Origin: Methylococcales symbiont of Iophon sp. n. MRB-2018
GTDB lineage: Bacteria > Pseudomonadota > Gammaproteobacteria > Methylococcales > Methylomonadaceae
DNA: 37,672 bases
Assembly: GCA_003666325.1 (NCBI GenBank)
Contig: QPIL01000106.1
Span: forward strand, 1-37,672
Direction of reading: 5' to 3'
In this document: positions 1 to 9,539 of the stretch, in pieces
How the letters are laid out: each line of letters starts with the position of its first letter
Numbering within the stretch: position 1 is the stretch's first letter
The notes under the pieces: model-generated
Database searches by the model: none
What the model saw: the letters and a program-made list of their open reading frames with translations, nothing else
Told to the model about the DNA's origin: nothing
Position numbers and translations under genes: made by a program

Positions 1-2674
1 AGTCTTTAAGGCGTTTATAGTCTTCTGGATTATCATCCCTATATTTTCTTATGTCTTCTAACAAGGGCAAAGTTTGATTTTCTTCTGCTTGAATATTTTC
101 ATCAAAAATACCAAACGTACCTATTTCCTCTTCGGTTGAATAAATCTGTGAATCTTCACCTAATGCACTATGAAAGGCTTGCAGTTTAATGAGTGCCTTT
201 TTTTCCAGCCCAATATCATCGTTAATCTGCTTGGTAGGATAAAAGTTATAAACATAAATATGACTTGCCGTTTGCCCGATACGATTGACCCTGCCAATAC
301 GTTGCATCAGTTTGGTCGCATTCCACGGCGTGTCATAATTGATAACTGTGTTGGCACGGTGCAAGTTTACGCCTTCTGCTAAAACATCGGTGGTGAGGAT
401 TATTTGATAAGCATTTTTCTTGTCTTGGGTGTTGATATTGGCATCAAAATTCTCACTGATGGTTTGCTTTAATTGGTTGCGATTTTTGGCATTAACCACT
501 AAAGTTTTATCATTAAAATCAGTATGGGTGATTTTTTCTGATAAATAATTCATGGTGTCGGTGCTTTCGGTAAAAATAACGATTTTTTGTTCTGGATTTT
601 TATCCTGCACCAAAAAATCAGGTAGTTTTGCTAAAAATTCATCTATTTTTGGGTCAATGGTTACTTTATCCCAGTCGGATTTTAATTGTTTCAACATTGT
701 ATAATCATGCTTAACACCCTCAACAAAACCCGCTTCAAAATCCTCTTTGGTGCAAATAATAATGCTAGGGTCGGTTAGGCTTTCATTTGCCAACAATTCC
801 ATTAATTGGTCTTCTTTATCATTGAGAATATAATCGCTGATATTGATTTTTGGGGCAATGATGATTTGATTGTTTTCAATCATCTTTAGCATAATTTCTG
901 ATGACTGTATAAAGCGTTCTAATGTTTGTTTAAACGCATAAAAACTGCTATCCATTCTTTTAAGTAATAGCGTTTTCATAATTCCAACCAAACGATCAGC
1001 AATAAAATCTGCTTGCGTATATTTTTGTTTGAATTCTGGCTTTAGATAATGCAAAGCACGATAACGGGTGTGCAATAATCCGTTATTGTCTTGTTTTTTA
1101 TTATCAATTTTTTTGATGGTGTCGTCATACAAGGTGTTTAAATCGCTTTCTAGTTGATAATAAACAGACTGTGGTGGTGTGGTTTTGGGGAAAACCACAT
1201 TATGTGCATCTAAGTCTTTTTTATAACGATCATTGTTTAATAAGTCGGTACGAGTTCTGCGCACCATAAGCGGCTCAATCACTTTCTGTCTAATTTCTTC
1301 ATATAGTTTTTTAGTTTGTGCTGCGGCTTTTTTTGTATTGGTTAATTTTAAAATCGCTTTATATTCTTTTTTGGCTTCATTAAAAAAACTTGCCAAAGGA
1401 AAATCAAGGGTAGAGCCATTGCCATCTTGAAATAATAAAATCTGATTGTATAAATCATCAGGGCGATTATTTAACGGCGTGGCAGAAATAAGTATTACTT
1501 TTTTGGCTTTATTATCTATGGTTTTAGTTTTGCAAATAATCTGCAATTGGTCGTAAGAGTCAGCCGTATCGTTGCGGAATTTGTGCGCTTCGTCCACGAT
1601 AACCATATCAAAAATTTTGGCATTGATAATTCTGTGCAAACTGCCATTTGTGATGGTTGTTACCGCATCATCCAGTTTAAATTTTTGTAATGTATCGCTC
1701 CAGTTTTGTTGGAGTGCAGGCGGAATAATCAGCAAAATTTTAGAACGATAATCAGGATAGCCATTGTGATAATAAAATTGTCTGGCGATTAAGGTGGCAA
1801 TCATTGTTTTACCTAGCCCCACCACATCAGAAAGAAAAAAACCATTGTGCTTTTTAAGCATACCCCAACCCTCATTAACCGCATCCATTTGATAAGATAA
1901 GCGCTTAAATCCATTGGGTAAATCTTTAATGGAATTAGGGTCAAACTCAATCTCATCGCCAAAATACTCTATCAGCATTTTTAAATACAATTCATAGGGG
2001 CTAATATCGTCAGCTAAGTGGGTTTTTTTCAGGCTGTTTTGTGCCACTTCTGGCAAAATTTCCATTCCCTCTGTCCATAGTTTTTCAAATTCTTGGGTGG
2101 CAAATTCAACATCTTCATAATCATTGAGTAACACATTAAACTCATAATTAGGATTAGGCTTTGTGCCTAAACCTGCATCCGTTAAATTAGACGAACCAGT
2201 AATGACGCTGCTGGCAGTATGCTGGTTGAAATTATCAGGGCGAAAAATATAAAACTTAGCGTGAATGGCTTTGCTTGGATGGGCTTTTAAGGTGACTTTT
2301 CCCGTGATCATATCGGCAATAAATTGTTTAATGCCATCTTCGATTTTTTGCTCATAATTGGCTTGTTGAATGTCAGATAAAAATCCATAATCTTTATTAT
2401 TTATCCAATCAGCAACCGTTTTTTCAGGGCTGCCTTTAAACAGTGCTAATGCTTCAGATTGCATTTTTGCGGCGATTGTATCAACATCAATCCCGACCAA
2501 AATACGGATATTTTCAACATTTTTCAATAAGGGGAGGAGTTTAAAATAGCCTGATGAACGAAAATAACCCACTAAAACATCAAAATTATTAATGTTTGGG
2601 TTGTGCTTAAAAATACCGTCTAATTTGTTAAAAAGTGTATTGTCGCCTTGGTTGGTAAAAAATTTTGTGTTCAT
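1..2674 (-). CDS. PLD-nuclease / SNF2-family helicase fusion, partial (C-terminus off window)
   Basis: The reverse strand reads open from an ATG at 2674 to the left edge, about 891 residues with no stop. The N-terminal part holds a phospholipase-D-type nuclease half-site: HAKFYIF near residue 140, followed about 20 residues later by GSSNLTDAGL. Such domains normally pair to form one active site. A superfamily-2 helicase follows: Walker A VVGLGKTMIA near 285, DEAH in VDEAHKFRN near 360, SATPLNN, and motif VI QRIGRVNRIGQT near 795. The QRxGRxxRxGQ form is typical of SNF2/RapA-like ATPases. Proteins of this layout cluster with DNA methyltransferases and other anti-phage genes, so a role in restriction or defence is inferred, not shown. 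Any partner genes would lie left of position 1. The gene is convergent with nothing visible and sits just downstream of uvrA on the same strand (95-bp gap). The catalytic motifs are intact and I saw no frameshift. Confidence 0.88.
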   Translation of the reverse strand, partial: MNTKFFTNQGDNTLFNKLDGIFKHNPNINNFDVLVGYFRSSGYFKLLPLLKNVENIRILVGIDVDTIAAKMQSEALALFKGSPEKTVADWINNKDYGFLSDIQQANYEQKIEDGIKQFIADMITGKVTLKAHPSKAIHAKFYIFRPDNFNQHTASSVITGSSNLTDAGLGTKPNPNYEFNVLLNDYEDVEFATQEFEKLWTEGMEILPEVAQNSLKKTHLADDISPYELYLKMLIEYFGDEIEFDPNSIKDLPNGFKRLSYQMDAVNEGWGMLKKHNGFFLSDVVGLGKTMIATLIARQFYYHNGYPDYRSKILLIIPPALQQNWSDTLQKFKLDDAVTTITNGSLHRIINAKIFDMVIVDEAHKFRNDTADSYDQLQIICKTKTIDNKAKKVILISATPLNNRPDDLYNQILLFQDGNGSTLDFPLASFFNEAKKEYKAILKLTNTKKAAAQTKKLYEEIRQKVIEPLMVRRTRTDLLNNDRYKKDLDAHNVVFPKTTPPQSVYYQLESDLNTLYDDTIKKIDNKKQDNNGLLHTRYRALHYLKPEFKQKYTQADFIADRLVGIMKTLLLKRMDSSFYAFKQTLERFIQSSEIMLKMIENNQIIIAPKINISDYILNDKEDQLMELLANESLTDPSIIICTKEDFEAGFVEGVKHDYTMLKQLKSDWDKVTIDPKIDEFLAKLPDFLVQDKNPEQKIVIFTESTDTMNYLSEKITHTDFNDKTLVVNAKNRNQLKQTISENFDANINTQDKKNAYQIILTTDVLAEGVNLHRANTVINYDTPWNATKLMQRIGRVNRIGQTASHIYVYNFYPTKQINDDIGLEKKALIKLQAFHSALGEDSQIYSTEEEIGTFGIFDENIQAEENQTLPLLEDIRKYRDDNPEDYKRLKD

Positions 2675-2768
2675 GGTTTGGGTGTCCGTTTAATATTCAA
2701 AAGAACCATATTTTTAATTATGTTCTGAGGTCTCTATTTTATGGCTAGCAAAACGGTTGTTTTAAACA

Positions 2769-5582
2769 TCAAAAAAAGCGTTTTAAATAATGTCCAGTAT
2801 AAGAGTCTTTAACTGTAGATACTTTAGCGGGGGTGCCTTCTGCAACTAGCATTCCTCCTTCTGCACCGCCTTCTGGGCCCATATCAATCACCCAGTCTGC
2901 GGTTTTAATGACATCAAGATTGTGTTCAATAATGATAATGGTATTACCGTGGTCACGCAGGGTATGTAGCACTGAAAGCAATTGTTTTATATCGTGAAAA
3001 TGTAATCCTGTTGTTGGTTCATCTAAGATATATAAGGTTTTTCCTGTATCGCGTTTTGATAATTCTTTTGCCAGTTTAACCCGTTGCGCTTCACCACCAG
3101 ATAAGGTTACTGCATTTTGACCTAAGCTAATATAGCTTAGTCCTACATCAATTAGAGTATGTAGTTTTTTGGCTAATACGGGCACTGGGCTAAAAAATTC
3201 TGCACTATCTTCAACCGTCATTTCCAAAATTTCGTTAATACTTTTTCCTTTATAACGAACATCTAGTGTTTCTCTGTTATAGCGTTTACCTTGACAAATA
3301 TCACAGGAGACAAAAATATCGGGTAAAAAGTGCATTTCTACCTTTATCACGCCATCTCCTTTACAGGATTCACAGCGACCGCCTTTAACATTAAAGCTAA
3401 AGCGACCCGGGGTGTAGCCTCTTGATCTGGCTTCAGCCGTTGCAGCAAACAGTTCACGAATTGGGGTAAAAATTCCAGTATAAGTGGCAGGATTAGAACG
3501 CGGTGTTCGACCGATAGGGCTTTGATCAATATCGACTACTTTATCAATATGATTTAAACCACTAATTTCGTCACAAGGTGCAGGTATACAACTGGCTTTG
3601 TTAAGAATACGTGCAACATTTTTATACAAGGTATCATTGATTAAAGTGGATTTTCCAGAGCCAGAAACACCAGTGACACAGGTTAACAGTCCAATGGGAA
3701 AAGAGACGGTTACATTTTGTAAATTATTACCTCGTGCATTATGAATAGTGATTAATTTTTTTTTATTTAATGCCGTTAATGTATCTGGAATTTTAATTTT
3801 TTGTTTTCCAGATAAATATTGTCCAGTTAATGATGCTGGGTTATTTTTAATTTCTTCAGCCGTTCCTTCAGCGACGATTTCGCCACCGTGAATACCTGCA
3901 CCCGGACCAATATCAATCACATGTTGAGCTGATAAAATTGCATCTTCGTCGTGTTCAACCACAATCACGGTATTACCTAAATCGCGCAAGCGAAACAGGG
4001 TATTGAGTAAGCGTTGATTATCACGTTGATGCAGACCGATTGAAGGCTCATCCAATACATACATGACTCCGACTAAACCCGCACCTATTTGGCTTGCTAG
4101 CCGAATACGTTGAGCCTCCCCACCAGATAAAGTATCAGCACTTCTGTCTAGGGTTAGATAATCCAGCCCAACATTAACTAAAAATTCTAAACGCTGTTGG
4201 ATTTCTTTATTGATTTTTTCAGCAATTTCACCTCGATGCCCTGGTAACTGTAGCTGGTTAAAAAATTCCAGTGTTTGTTTGATAGGTAAACAAGTAATTT
4301 TATGCAGGGGTTTCTGATTAATGAAGACATGGCGTGCCGCTATATTCAGGCGAGAACCATTGCATTGTTCACAGACTTTTCGGGATAAATATTTTGCTAA
4401 TTCATCGCGTACCATTTGCGATTCTGTGTCGTGGTAGCGTCTTTCCATATTGACAATAATGCCTTCAAAAGGATATGTTTTAGTCTGTTTTTTTACAGAA
4501 GATGATACCCATTTGAAAACTATTTTTTCCTTGCCACTGCCATAAAGAATAATCGCTTGAATATCTTTAGGGATTTGTGAAAAAGGCGCTTCAATATCAA
4601 AATTATAATGATCCGCCAGAGAGCAGATAATTTGGTGATAATAGGCATTACGCCGATCCCAGCCTCTAATAGCACCGCCAGAAAGGCTAATATCTGCATT
4701 ATGAACGACTAAATTTGGGTCAAAACTTTGTTTTGTACCTAAGCCATCACATCCAGGGCAGGCTCCCTTGGGATTATTAAAAGAAAAAATACGGGGTTCC
4801 ATCTCGGCAATGCTATAACCGCATTGTGAGCAGGCATAACGCTCAGAAAATAATAGCTGGTTTTTGCCGTCCATAGTTGCGGCAATGGCAATACCATCTG
4901 CAATTCTTAAAGTGGTTTCAAAAGACTCTGATAAACGGAGTCGAATATCATCGCGTATTTTAAAGCGATCAACAATGACCTCTATAGAATGTTTCTTTTT
5001 TAAATCGAGAGTTGGAGGCTCATCCAATTCGTATATTTCCCCATCAATTCTGGCACGAATAAAACCATCTGCACGTAAGCCTTCCAGTAGCTGAATATGC
5101 TCACCTTTGCGTTGATTTACAACAGGTGCCAATAACATCCAGCGTTCATCCTGCTCTTGTGCAAGCACTTGATCTACCATTTGGCTCACTGCTTGCGCTT
5201 GTAAAGAAATGTTATGTTTAGGGCAATGTGGAATACCAGCACGGGCATATAACAGTCTTAAATAATCATAAATTTCTGTAATGGTAGCGACTGTGGAGCG
5301 TGGGTTATGCGAGGTTGATTTTTGTTCAATAGAAATAGCGGGAGAAAGCCCTTCGATATGATCTACATCGGGCTTTTCCATCATTGATAAAAATTGCCTA
5401 GCGTATGCAGAAAGTGACTCTACATAACGTCGTTGACCTTCTGCATAAATGGTATCAAAAGCTAATGAAGACTTGCCTGAGCCAGAAAGACCGGTAATCA
5501 CAATAAGTGAATCTCTGGGTAAATCGAGGTCAATATTTTTAAGGTTATGGGTTCTGGCACCTCGAATACTAATTTTGTTCAC
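2769..5582 (-). CDS. uvrA: Excinuclease ABC subunit A
   Basis: UvrA is the damage-recognition ATPase of nucleotide excision repair. It binds distorted DNA as a dimer and loads UvrB. Both ABC modules are complete: first Walker [15 protein letters not shown], zinc-finger cysteines CSQCGYS and CPGCDGLG, signature [12 protein letters not shown]; second Walker [23 protein letters not shown] and [21 protein letters not shown], and [10 protein letters not shown]. Length is about 937 residues, normal for the family. I chose the GTG at 5582 because the protein then begins [13 protein letters not shown], as UvrA proteins do. The open frame extends to an ATG at 5645, but those 21 extra residues do not look like UvrA and would cover a plausible promoter (TTGCTA, 18-bp spacer, TATATT on the minus strand). 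It is divergent from the MFS gene, a pairing common in gammaproteobacteria. Confidence 0.95.
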   Translation of the reverse strand: MNKISIRGARTHNLKNIDLDLPRDSLIVITGLSGSGKSSLAFDTIYAEGQRRYVESLSAYARQFLSMMEKPDVDHIEGLSPAISIEQKSTSHNPRSTVATITEIYDYLRLLYARAGIPHCPKHNISLQAQAVSQMVDQVLAQEQDERWMLLAPVVNQRKGEHIQLLEGLRADGFIRARIDGEIYELDEPPTLDLKKKHSIEVIVDRFKIRDDIRLRLSESFETTLRIADGIAIAATMDGKNQLLFSERYACSQCGYSIAEMEPRIFSFNNPKGACPGCDGLGTKQSFDPNLVVHNADISLSGGAIRGWDRRNAYYHQIICSLADHYNFDIEAPFSQIPKDIQAIILYGSGKEKIVFKWVSSSVKKQTKTYPFEGIIVNMERRYHDTESQMVRDELAKYLSRKVCEQCNGSRLNIAARHVFINQKPLHKITCLPIKQTLEFFNQLQLPGHRGEIAEKINKEIQQRLEFLVNVGLDYLTLDRSADTLSGGEAQRIRLASQIGAGLVGVMYVLDEPSIGLHQRDNQRLLNTLFRLRDLGNTVIVVEHDEDAILSAQHVIDIGPGAGIHGGEIVAEGTAEEIKNNPASLTGQYLSGKQKIKIPDTLTALNKKKLITIHNARGNNLQNVTVSFPIGLLTCVTGVSGSGKSTLINDTLYKNVARILNKASCIPAPCDEISGLNHIDKVVDIDQSPIGRTPRSNPATYTGIFTPIRELFAATAEARSRGYTPGRFSFNVKGGRCESCKGDGVIKVEMHFLPDIFVSCDICQGKRYNRETLDVRYKGKSINEILEMTVEDSAEFFSPVPVLAKKLHTLIDVGLSYISLGQNAVTLSGGEAQRVKLAKELSKRDTGKTLYILDEPTTGLHFHDIKQLLSVLHTLRDHGNTIIIIEHNLDVIKTADWVIDMGPEGGAEGGMLVAEGTPAKVSTVKDSYTGHYLKRFF

Positions 5583-5664
5583 TAATTCAATTCCGACAAT
5601 TTTAAAGAACCTGATAATATACGTCTTTTTATAAGCAAATAGCAAAGGTAAAGGAGTTTAAGTT
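5583..5664. promoter_or_regulatory. Divergent uvrA / MFS promoter region
   Basis: This short spacer separates two outward-facing genes. On the minus strand TTGCTA, 18 bp, TATATT fits a sigma-70 promoter for uvrA. On the plus strand TGATAATAT near 5613 is a possible -10 for the transporter. A strong Shine-Dalgarno, AAGGAG, lies at 5651-5656, 8 bp before the TTG start of the MFS gene. The promoter positions are read by eye only. Confidence 0.4.
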
Positions 5665-7056
5665 TTGGCACAAATGCAGGACATCACCAGTCCAATGACA
5701 CCCTTAGAAAAGCGTGCAACCTTCTCCTTAGCAAGCATTTATGCTTTGCGTATGTTGGGTTTGTTTATGATACTGCCGGTATTGTCATTATTTGCCGAAC
5801 AAATGGAAGGCGCTACGCCCCTGTTAATTGGTCTTGCAATTAGTGTTTATGGTTTATCGCAGGCTATTTTACAAATTCCTTTTGGTTTATTATCTGATCG
5901 GTTTGGGCGTAAAAAAATCATTATTATTGGTTTGATTATTTTTTCAGCAGGAAGTGTCATTGCCGCAGTATCAACCACAATTTATGGTATTTTACTAGGT
6001 CGTGCAATTCAAGGTTGCGGTGCTATTGCAGCCGCAATAATGGCGCTAGTAGCCGACTTAACGCAAGAAGTCCATCGTACCAAAGCGATGGCTACCATAG
6101 GTGCCAGTATAGGTATTTCATTTGCTGTGGCAATTACTTTAGGCCCTATTTTAGCGAGTTATATGGGTATCACTGGCATTTTTTGGTTAACCGCTGTTTT
6201 AGCATTATTAGCGATTTTAGTGGTTGTGTTTATTGTCCCCAATCCAAAAAAATCTATTGTGCATTGTGATGCGGAATTAGTCCCTTCTCAGTTTTTTAGT
6301 GTTTTGAAAACGCCTGATTTATTAAGGCTGGATTATGGTATTTTTATTTTACATTTGTGCCTGACTGCCAGTTTTGTAGTGCTACCTTTATTATTAAGAG
6401 ATGCAGGTTTGTCAGCCGAAAAACACTGGATGGTGTATTTACCGATATTAATTACTTCAATGGCTGTTATTGTACCTTTTATCATCATTGCAGAAAAAAA
6501 CCGCCAACTGAAAAAAGTCTTTGTGAGTGCGATTATTATCCTAATGTTAGCTAATTTGGGGCTATTCAAATTCTTTGATGATTTGTATGGCATTATTGGG
6601 TTTTTAGCGTTGTTTTTCTGTGGTTTTAATTTGCTAGAAGCGACATTACCTTCATTAATATCCAAGACGGCTCCTGGTGATTTAAAAGGCACTGCAATGG
6701 GTGCTTATTCCAGCTCACAATTTATCGGTGCTTTTGTAGGTGGTGTTAGTGGAGGCTGGCTTTATGGTGAGATGGGTGCGGAAATAGTATTTTTATTTTG
6801 TGCAATAGCAAGCTGTAGCTGGGTTATTGTTGCTTTATTTATGAACACACCCAAATACTTAGCCAACATGCTAATTTCTTTAGCGGATATTAATGCGTCT
6901 CAAGGGGATGATTTTGTCACAGAATTACTGGGTATTACAGGTGTATCAGAAGTAAAATTGCATTTTGAAGAAAATGTGGCGTATCTAAAGGTTGATAATA
7001 AAATTTTGCAAAAAGATGATTTACAGAACTTGTTGAACCAGTGGGTTGTAAGCTGA
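5665..7056 (+). CDS. yajR: YajR-like MFS transporter with C-terminal ferredoxin-like domain
   Basis: This is an inner-membrane major facilitator protein of 463 residues. The N-terminal part resembles E. coli YajR closely: RMLGLFMILPVLSLF in helix 1, and the family's motif A, SDRFGRKK, at residues 77-84. It has about twelve hydrophobic segments and ends, after the last helix near residue 390, with a soluble domain of about 70 residues (GITGVSEVKLHFEENVAYLKVD), matching the YAM domain of YajR. The substrate is unknown; efflux is likely from the family. The start is TTG, supported by AAGGAG 8 bp upstream; an ATG three codons in is the alternative. In many relatives uvrA-MFS is followed by ssb; here a DEAD-box helicase follows instead. 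Confidence 0.9.
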   Translation: MAQMQDITSPMTPLEKRATFSLASIYALRMLGLFMILPVLSLFAEQMEGATPLLIGLAISVYGLSQAILQIPFGLLSDRFGRKKIIIIGLIIFSAGSVIAAVSTTIYGILLGRAIQGCGAIAAAIMALVADLTQEVHRTKAMATIGASIGISFAVAITLGPILASYMGITGIFWLTAVLALLAILVVVFIVPNPKKSIVHCDAELVPSQFFSVLKTPDLLRLDYGIFILHLCLTASFVVLPLLLRDAGLSAEKHWMVYLPILITSMAVIVPFIIIAEKNRQLKKVFVSAIIILMLANLGLFKFFDDLYGIIGFLALFFCGFNLLEATLPSLISKTAPGDLKGTAMGAYSSSQFIGAFVGGVSGGWLYGEMGAEIVFLFCAIASCSWVIVALFMNTPKYLANMLISLADINASQGDDFVTELLGITGVSEVKLHFEENVAYLKVDNKILQKDDLQNLLNQWVVS

Positions 7057-7088
7057 TACTTAAAGCAGATAAAGAAAGTAATAAGTTT

Positions 7089-8489
7089 ATGAAAAAAAAT
7101 ACACCTCAAACTGATTTTGAATCATTCTCCTTTTCGGATGAAATCCTTTTGGCGATTAAACAGATGGGGTTTGAAAAGCCAACGGATATACAAGCTAAAA
7201 CAATACCCGCTATATTAGAAGGTAAGGATGTGTTGGCTCGTGCTGATACAGGGTCAGGTAAAACAGCAGCTTTTGCCTTACCGCTGTTAGATAAAATGAG
7301 CAATCATAATACCTATGCACAGATAGATCGATGTAAACGCTTTAAAGCAACAGAAAGAGTCGGCAGTAATTGTGTACAAATATTAGTGCTGGTACCTACG
7401 CGCGAATTAGCCCTACAAGTAGCGGATGTATTTACCCAACTGTCTTCTCATATCAGTCCTGCAATTAAATCACACAGTGTTCATGGCGGAGTCAAAATTA
7501 ACCCTCAAATGCAGGCGTTACGCGGAGGATCTGATGTGTTGGTTGCCACCCCTGGGCGATTACTTGATTTAGTCGAGCAAAATGCTATCAAATTTAATCA
7601 AGTTAAAGCACTGGTGATTGATGAAGTGGATCGCCTAATGAAAGGGGATTTTCAGGAAGAAATTGAACGCATCATCAAATTACTGCCAAATAAACGTCAA
7701 AATATGATGTTTACAGCGACTTTTCCAGACAGTATTAGTCAATTAGTGCGTGAAGTGCTTAATAAACCAGACATTATTAATATGGATGAGTTTGTTGATG
7801 AATTAGATATTAAACAACGAGCCATTACCATTAATCATCATCAAAAAAATGACTTGCTGGCACATTTACTAGAGCAAAATGACTGGCAACAAGTATTGAT
7901 ATTTTGCAGTGCCAAACGGACTTGCGATAATCTGCTTGAAAAACTAGAAAAAAGAAATATTGCCGCAACTGTCATGCACAGTAATAAGGAGCAATCTAAA
8001 CGCATTGCCGCATTAAAAGATTTTAAAGCAGGAAAAATACGCATTTTAATTGCTACCGATGTAGCAGCAAGAGGTATTGATATTAAGCAATTACCCTGTG
8101 TTATTAATTACGATTTACCACGCTCGCCCAATGATTATGTGCATAGAATTGGACGAACAGGACGTGCAGGGCAGGTAGGGCATGTTATTTCTTTAATTGC
8201 CCACCATGAATTTCCGCATTTTTCTGTGATTGAAAAACACAATGGTATTCAATTAATAAGGGAAGAAATAGAAGGCTTTGAGCTAGATGAAACGCCACCC
8301 CCTTTGCCGCGTAAAAGCCCGAAAAAGAAAAAGGTCAGATTAAGTAAAAAACAAAAAGCAAGAAAAGAGACAGAGAAAATAGCAAAAGTTTCAGAAACTC
8401 CAGAAAAGGATAAAAAGCACGAGCAGGGTGAAGAGATTGAGCCTGCTGTTAACGCGCATATTTGGGGGAAGTATAAAAAAAATCAGTAG
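7089..8489 (+). CDS. DEAD-box-family ATP-dependent RNA helicase (DEVD variant)
   Basis: This 466-residue helicase probably unwinds RNA in ribosome assembly or mRNA turnover. Motifs run in order: Q motif GFEKPTDIQAKTIP (31-40), Walker A ADTGSGKT (52-59), PTRELALQ, TPGR, DEVD at 178-181, FTAT, and HRIGRTGRAG near 355. The Walker B motif reads DEVD, not DEAD; both acidic residues that act on ATP are kept. About 25 extra residues lie between motifs I and Ia. The C-terminus after residue 400 is a lysine-rich tail (KSPKKKKVRLSKKQKARK), likely RNA-binding. I start at ATG 7089, just after the MFS stop; a GTG at 7041 would overlap the MFS gene and adds residues unlike a helicase. The subfamily (RhlE/DeaD-like) is not certain. 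Confidence 0.9.
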   Translation: MKKNTPQTDFESFSFSDEILLAIKQMGFEKPTDIQAKTIPAILEGKDVLARADTGSGKTAAFALPLLDKMSNHNTYAQIDRCKRFKATERVGSNCVQILVLVPTRELALQVADVFTQLSSHISPAIKSHSVHGGVKINPQMQALRGGSDVLVATPGRLLDLVEQNAIKFNQVKALVIDEVDRLMKGDFQEEIERIIKLLPNKRQNMMFTATFPDSISQLVREVLNKPDIINMDEFVDELDIKQRAITINHHQKNDLLAHLLEQNDWQQVLIFCSAKRTCDNLLEKLEKRNIAATVMHSNKEQSKRIAALKDFKAGKIRILIATDVAARGIDIKQLPCVINYDLPRSPNDYVHRIGRTGRAGQVGHVISLIAHHEFPHFSVIEKHNGIQLIREEIEGFELDETPPPLPRKSPKKKKVRLSKKQKARKETEKIAKVSETPEKDKKHEQGEEIEPAVNAHIWGKYKKNQ

Positions 8490-8618
8490 CACTAAGTTCC
8501 CAATATATACTTTAGACGCCATCGGGAAGTTATTAAATCCTCAGCCTAGAGTCATGTCATATCGAGAAAACTTTCCCATTCCTAATGGTAGTTTCTATTT
8601 GCAAATAATATTTCACTT

Positions 8619-9221
8619 TTGAATAATTTATTACCCTTTAATGGTGAGTTATATTTAGTTAAAAATTTTTACTCAGAGCAACACGCTTGGCAACTATTCA
8701 ATGTTTTATTGCAAAGTTTAGCATGGCAAGAAGAGAAAATATTTATCTATGGTCGCTGGGTAAAAGTACCGCGTTTGATGTGTTGGTATGGTGACAAAAA
8801 TGCTGGCTATCAATATTCAGGAGTAAAACACCAAGCATTGCCGTGGACAGAGCCACTAATAGCCATAAGGCATAATATTAAAATAGCACATCAATGCGCA
8901 TTTAATAGTGTTATGGCAAATCTTTATCGTAATGGGTCCGACTCTATGGGCTGTCATGCAGATGATGAAAAAGAGCTGGGAATAAACCCGACCATCGCAT
9001 CATTAAGTTTGGGTGAACAGCGTTTGCTTAAATTCAAACATCAGCAACGTAAACAGGTGATAGATGTACTGCTAGGGCATGGCGACCTATTGCTAATGAG
9101 AGGCGAAATTCAGCACCATTGGCAACATCAAGTTCCAAAAACAAAAAAACCGAAAAGCGAACGGATTAACTTAACATTTAGAAAAATAGTAAGAGATCCC
9201 AGCACAATTCTGGACGGATAA
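8619..9221 (+). CDS. AlkB-like Fe(II)/2-oxoglutarate-dependent DNA dealkylase
   Basis: Oxidative demethylase of the AlkB family, closest in look to the ALKBH2/3-type bacterial proteins. It would remove 1-methyladenine and 3-methylcytosine lesions from DNA. Iron ligands are visible: H113 and D115 in MGCHADDE, and H170 in HHWQHQVPK. The 2-oxoglutarate-binding arginines are in ERINLTFRK (182 and 188). NLYRNGSDSMGCH is a typical active-site stretch. Length is 200 residues, normal. The start is TTG at 8619 with no clear Shine-Dalgarno; no in-frame ATG lies nearby, so the start is uncertain. The last dozen codons (KIVRDPSTILDG) lie in a sequence repeated elsewhere in the window (see 9192-9241), so the native C-terminus may have been replaced. 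Confidence 0.87.
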   Translation: MNNLLPFNGELYLVKNFYSEQHAWQLFNVLLQSLAWQEEKIFIYGRWVKVPRLMCWYGDKNAGYQYSGVKHQALPWTEPLIAIRHNIKIAHQCAFNSVMANLYRNGSDSMGCHADDEKELGINPTIASLSLGEQRLLKFKHQQRKQVIDVLLGHGDLLLMRGEIQHHWQHQVPKTKKPKSERINLTFRKIVRDPSTILDG

Positions 9222-9241
9222 AAAAAGGGATAGAATTTTTT
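9192..9241 (+). repeat. Dispersed ~50-bp repeat, copy 1 (overlaps alkB 3' end)
   Basis: The stretch GAGATC...CAATTCTGGACGGATAAAAAAAGGGATAGAATTTTTT (read in pieces) matches the reverse complement of 19056-19110 with few differences. Shared blocks are GAGATC, AATTC, GGACGGATAAAAAA and TAGAATTTTTT. It is not a hairpin. Its role is unknown. Confidence 0.65.
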
Positions 9242-9345
9242 AGGTATAAGTCAAAATACAAGGGTAATAGTGCGTTATTTTGGCTAAAAGATAGAAAACT
9301 GATCGCCTTTTTTAGCCGATAAAGCGTTATGCTGAGGTCTACCAT

Positions 9346-9363
9346 ATAAGCTCAGTAGCTTAT
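9346..9363 (+). terminator. Weak hairpin, possible terminator after alkB
   Basis: Seven perfect base pairs (ATAAGCT / AGCTTAT) around a four-base loop, followed by TTAATAC. The T-run is too short for a confident intrinsic terminator. Confidence 0.25.
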
Positions 9364-9447
9364 TTAATACTCTATCTATTAACAGAGAAAGTGGCTGATA
9401 TAAAACAGAGTAATACAGGGTTTCTAGCTATTGTTTTTTCAATTTAG

Positions 9448-9475
9448 CTTTGTTATTTTTAGTTTCAGGTATAAT
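9448..9475 (+). promoter_or_regulatory. Probable miaB promoter
   Basis: A perfect TATAAT lies at 9470-9475, with CTTTGT 16 bp upstream as a weak -35. Transcription would begin near 9482. This argues for the miaB start at 9540 over the longer frame that opens at 9450. Confidence 0.45.
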
Positions 9476-9539
9476 ACCTTCCTTTTTAAACCATGGTAAA
9501 AGTGGAGAATCTAAAGTAGATAAACATCTACAAACAAAT

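Larger units (their letters stand above)
9222..9539. other. Intergenic spacer alkB-miaB
   Basis: About 320 bp without a gene. It holds the end of the dispersed repeat, a small perfect hairpin at 9346-9363 (ATAAGCT, loop CAGT, AGCTTAT) followed by a weak T-run that could end alkB transcription, and a likely miaB promoter with TATAAT at 9470-9475. Confidence 0.5.

Noticed and set aside
170..1430. Plus-strand frames inside the left-edge gene
   Set aside because: They are antisense to a continuous minus-strand frame with clear helicase motifs.
8428..8622. Plus-strand frame overlapping the end of the DEAD-box gene
   Set aside because: Most of it is out-of-frame helicase sequence; nothing in it resembles a known protein.
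9450..9539. Longer miaB start with 30 additional residues
   Set aside because: The extension would start before the likely TATAAT promoter element and is unlike MiaB N-termini.
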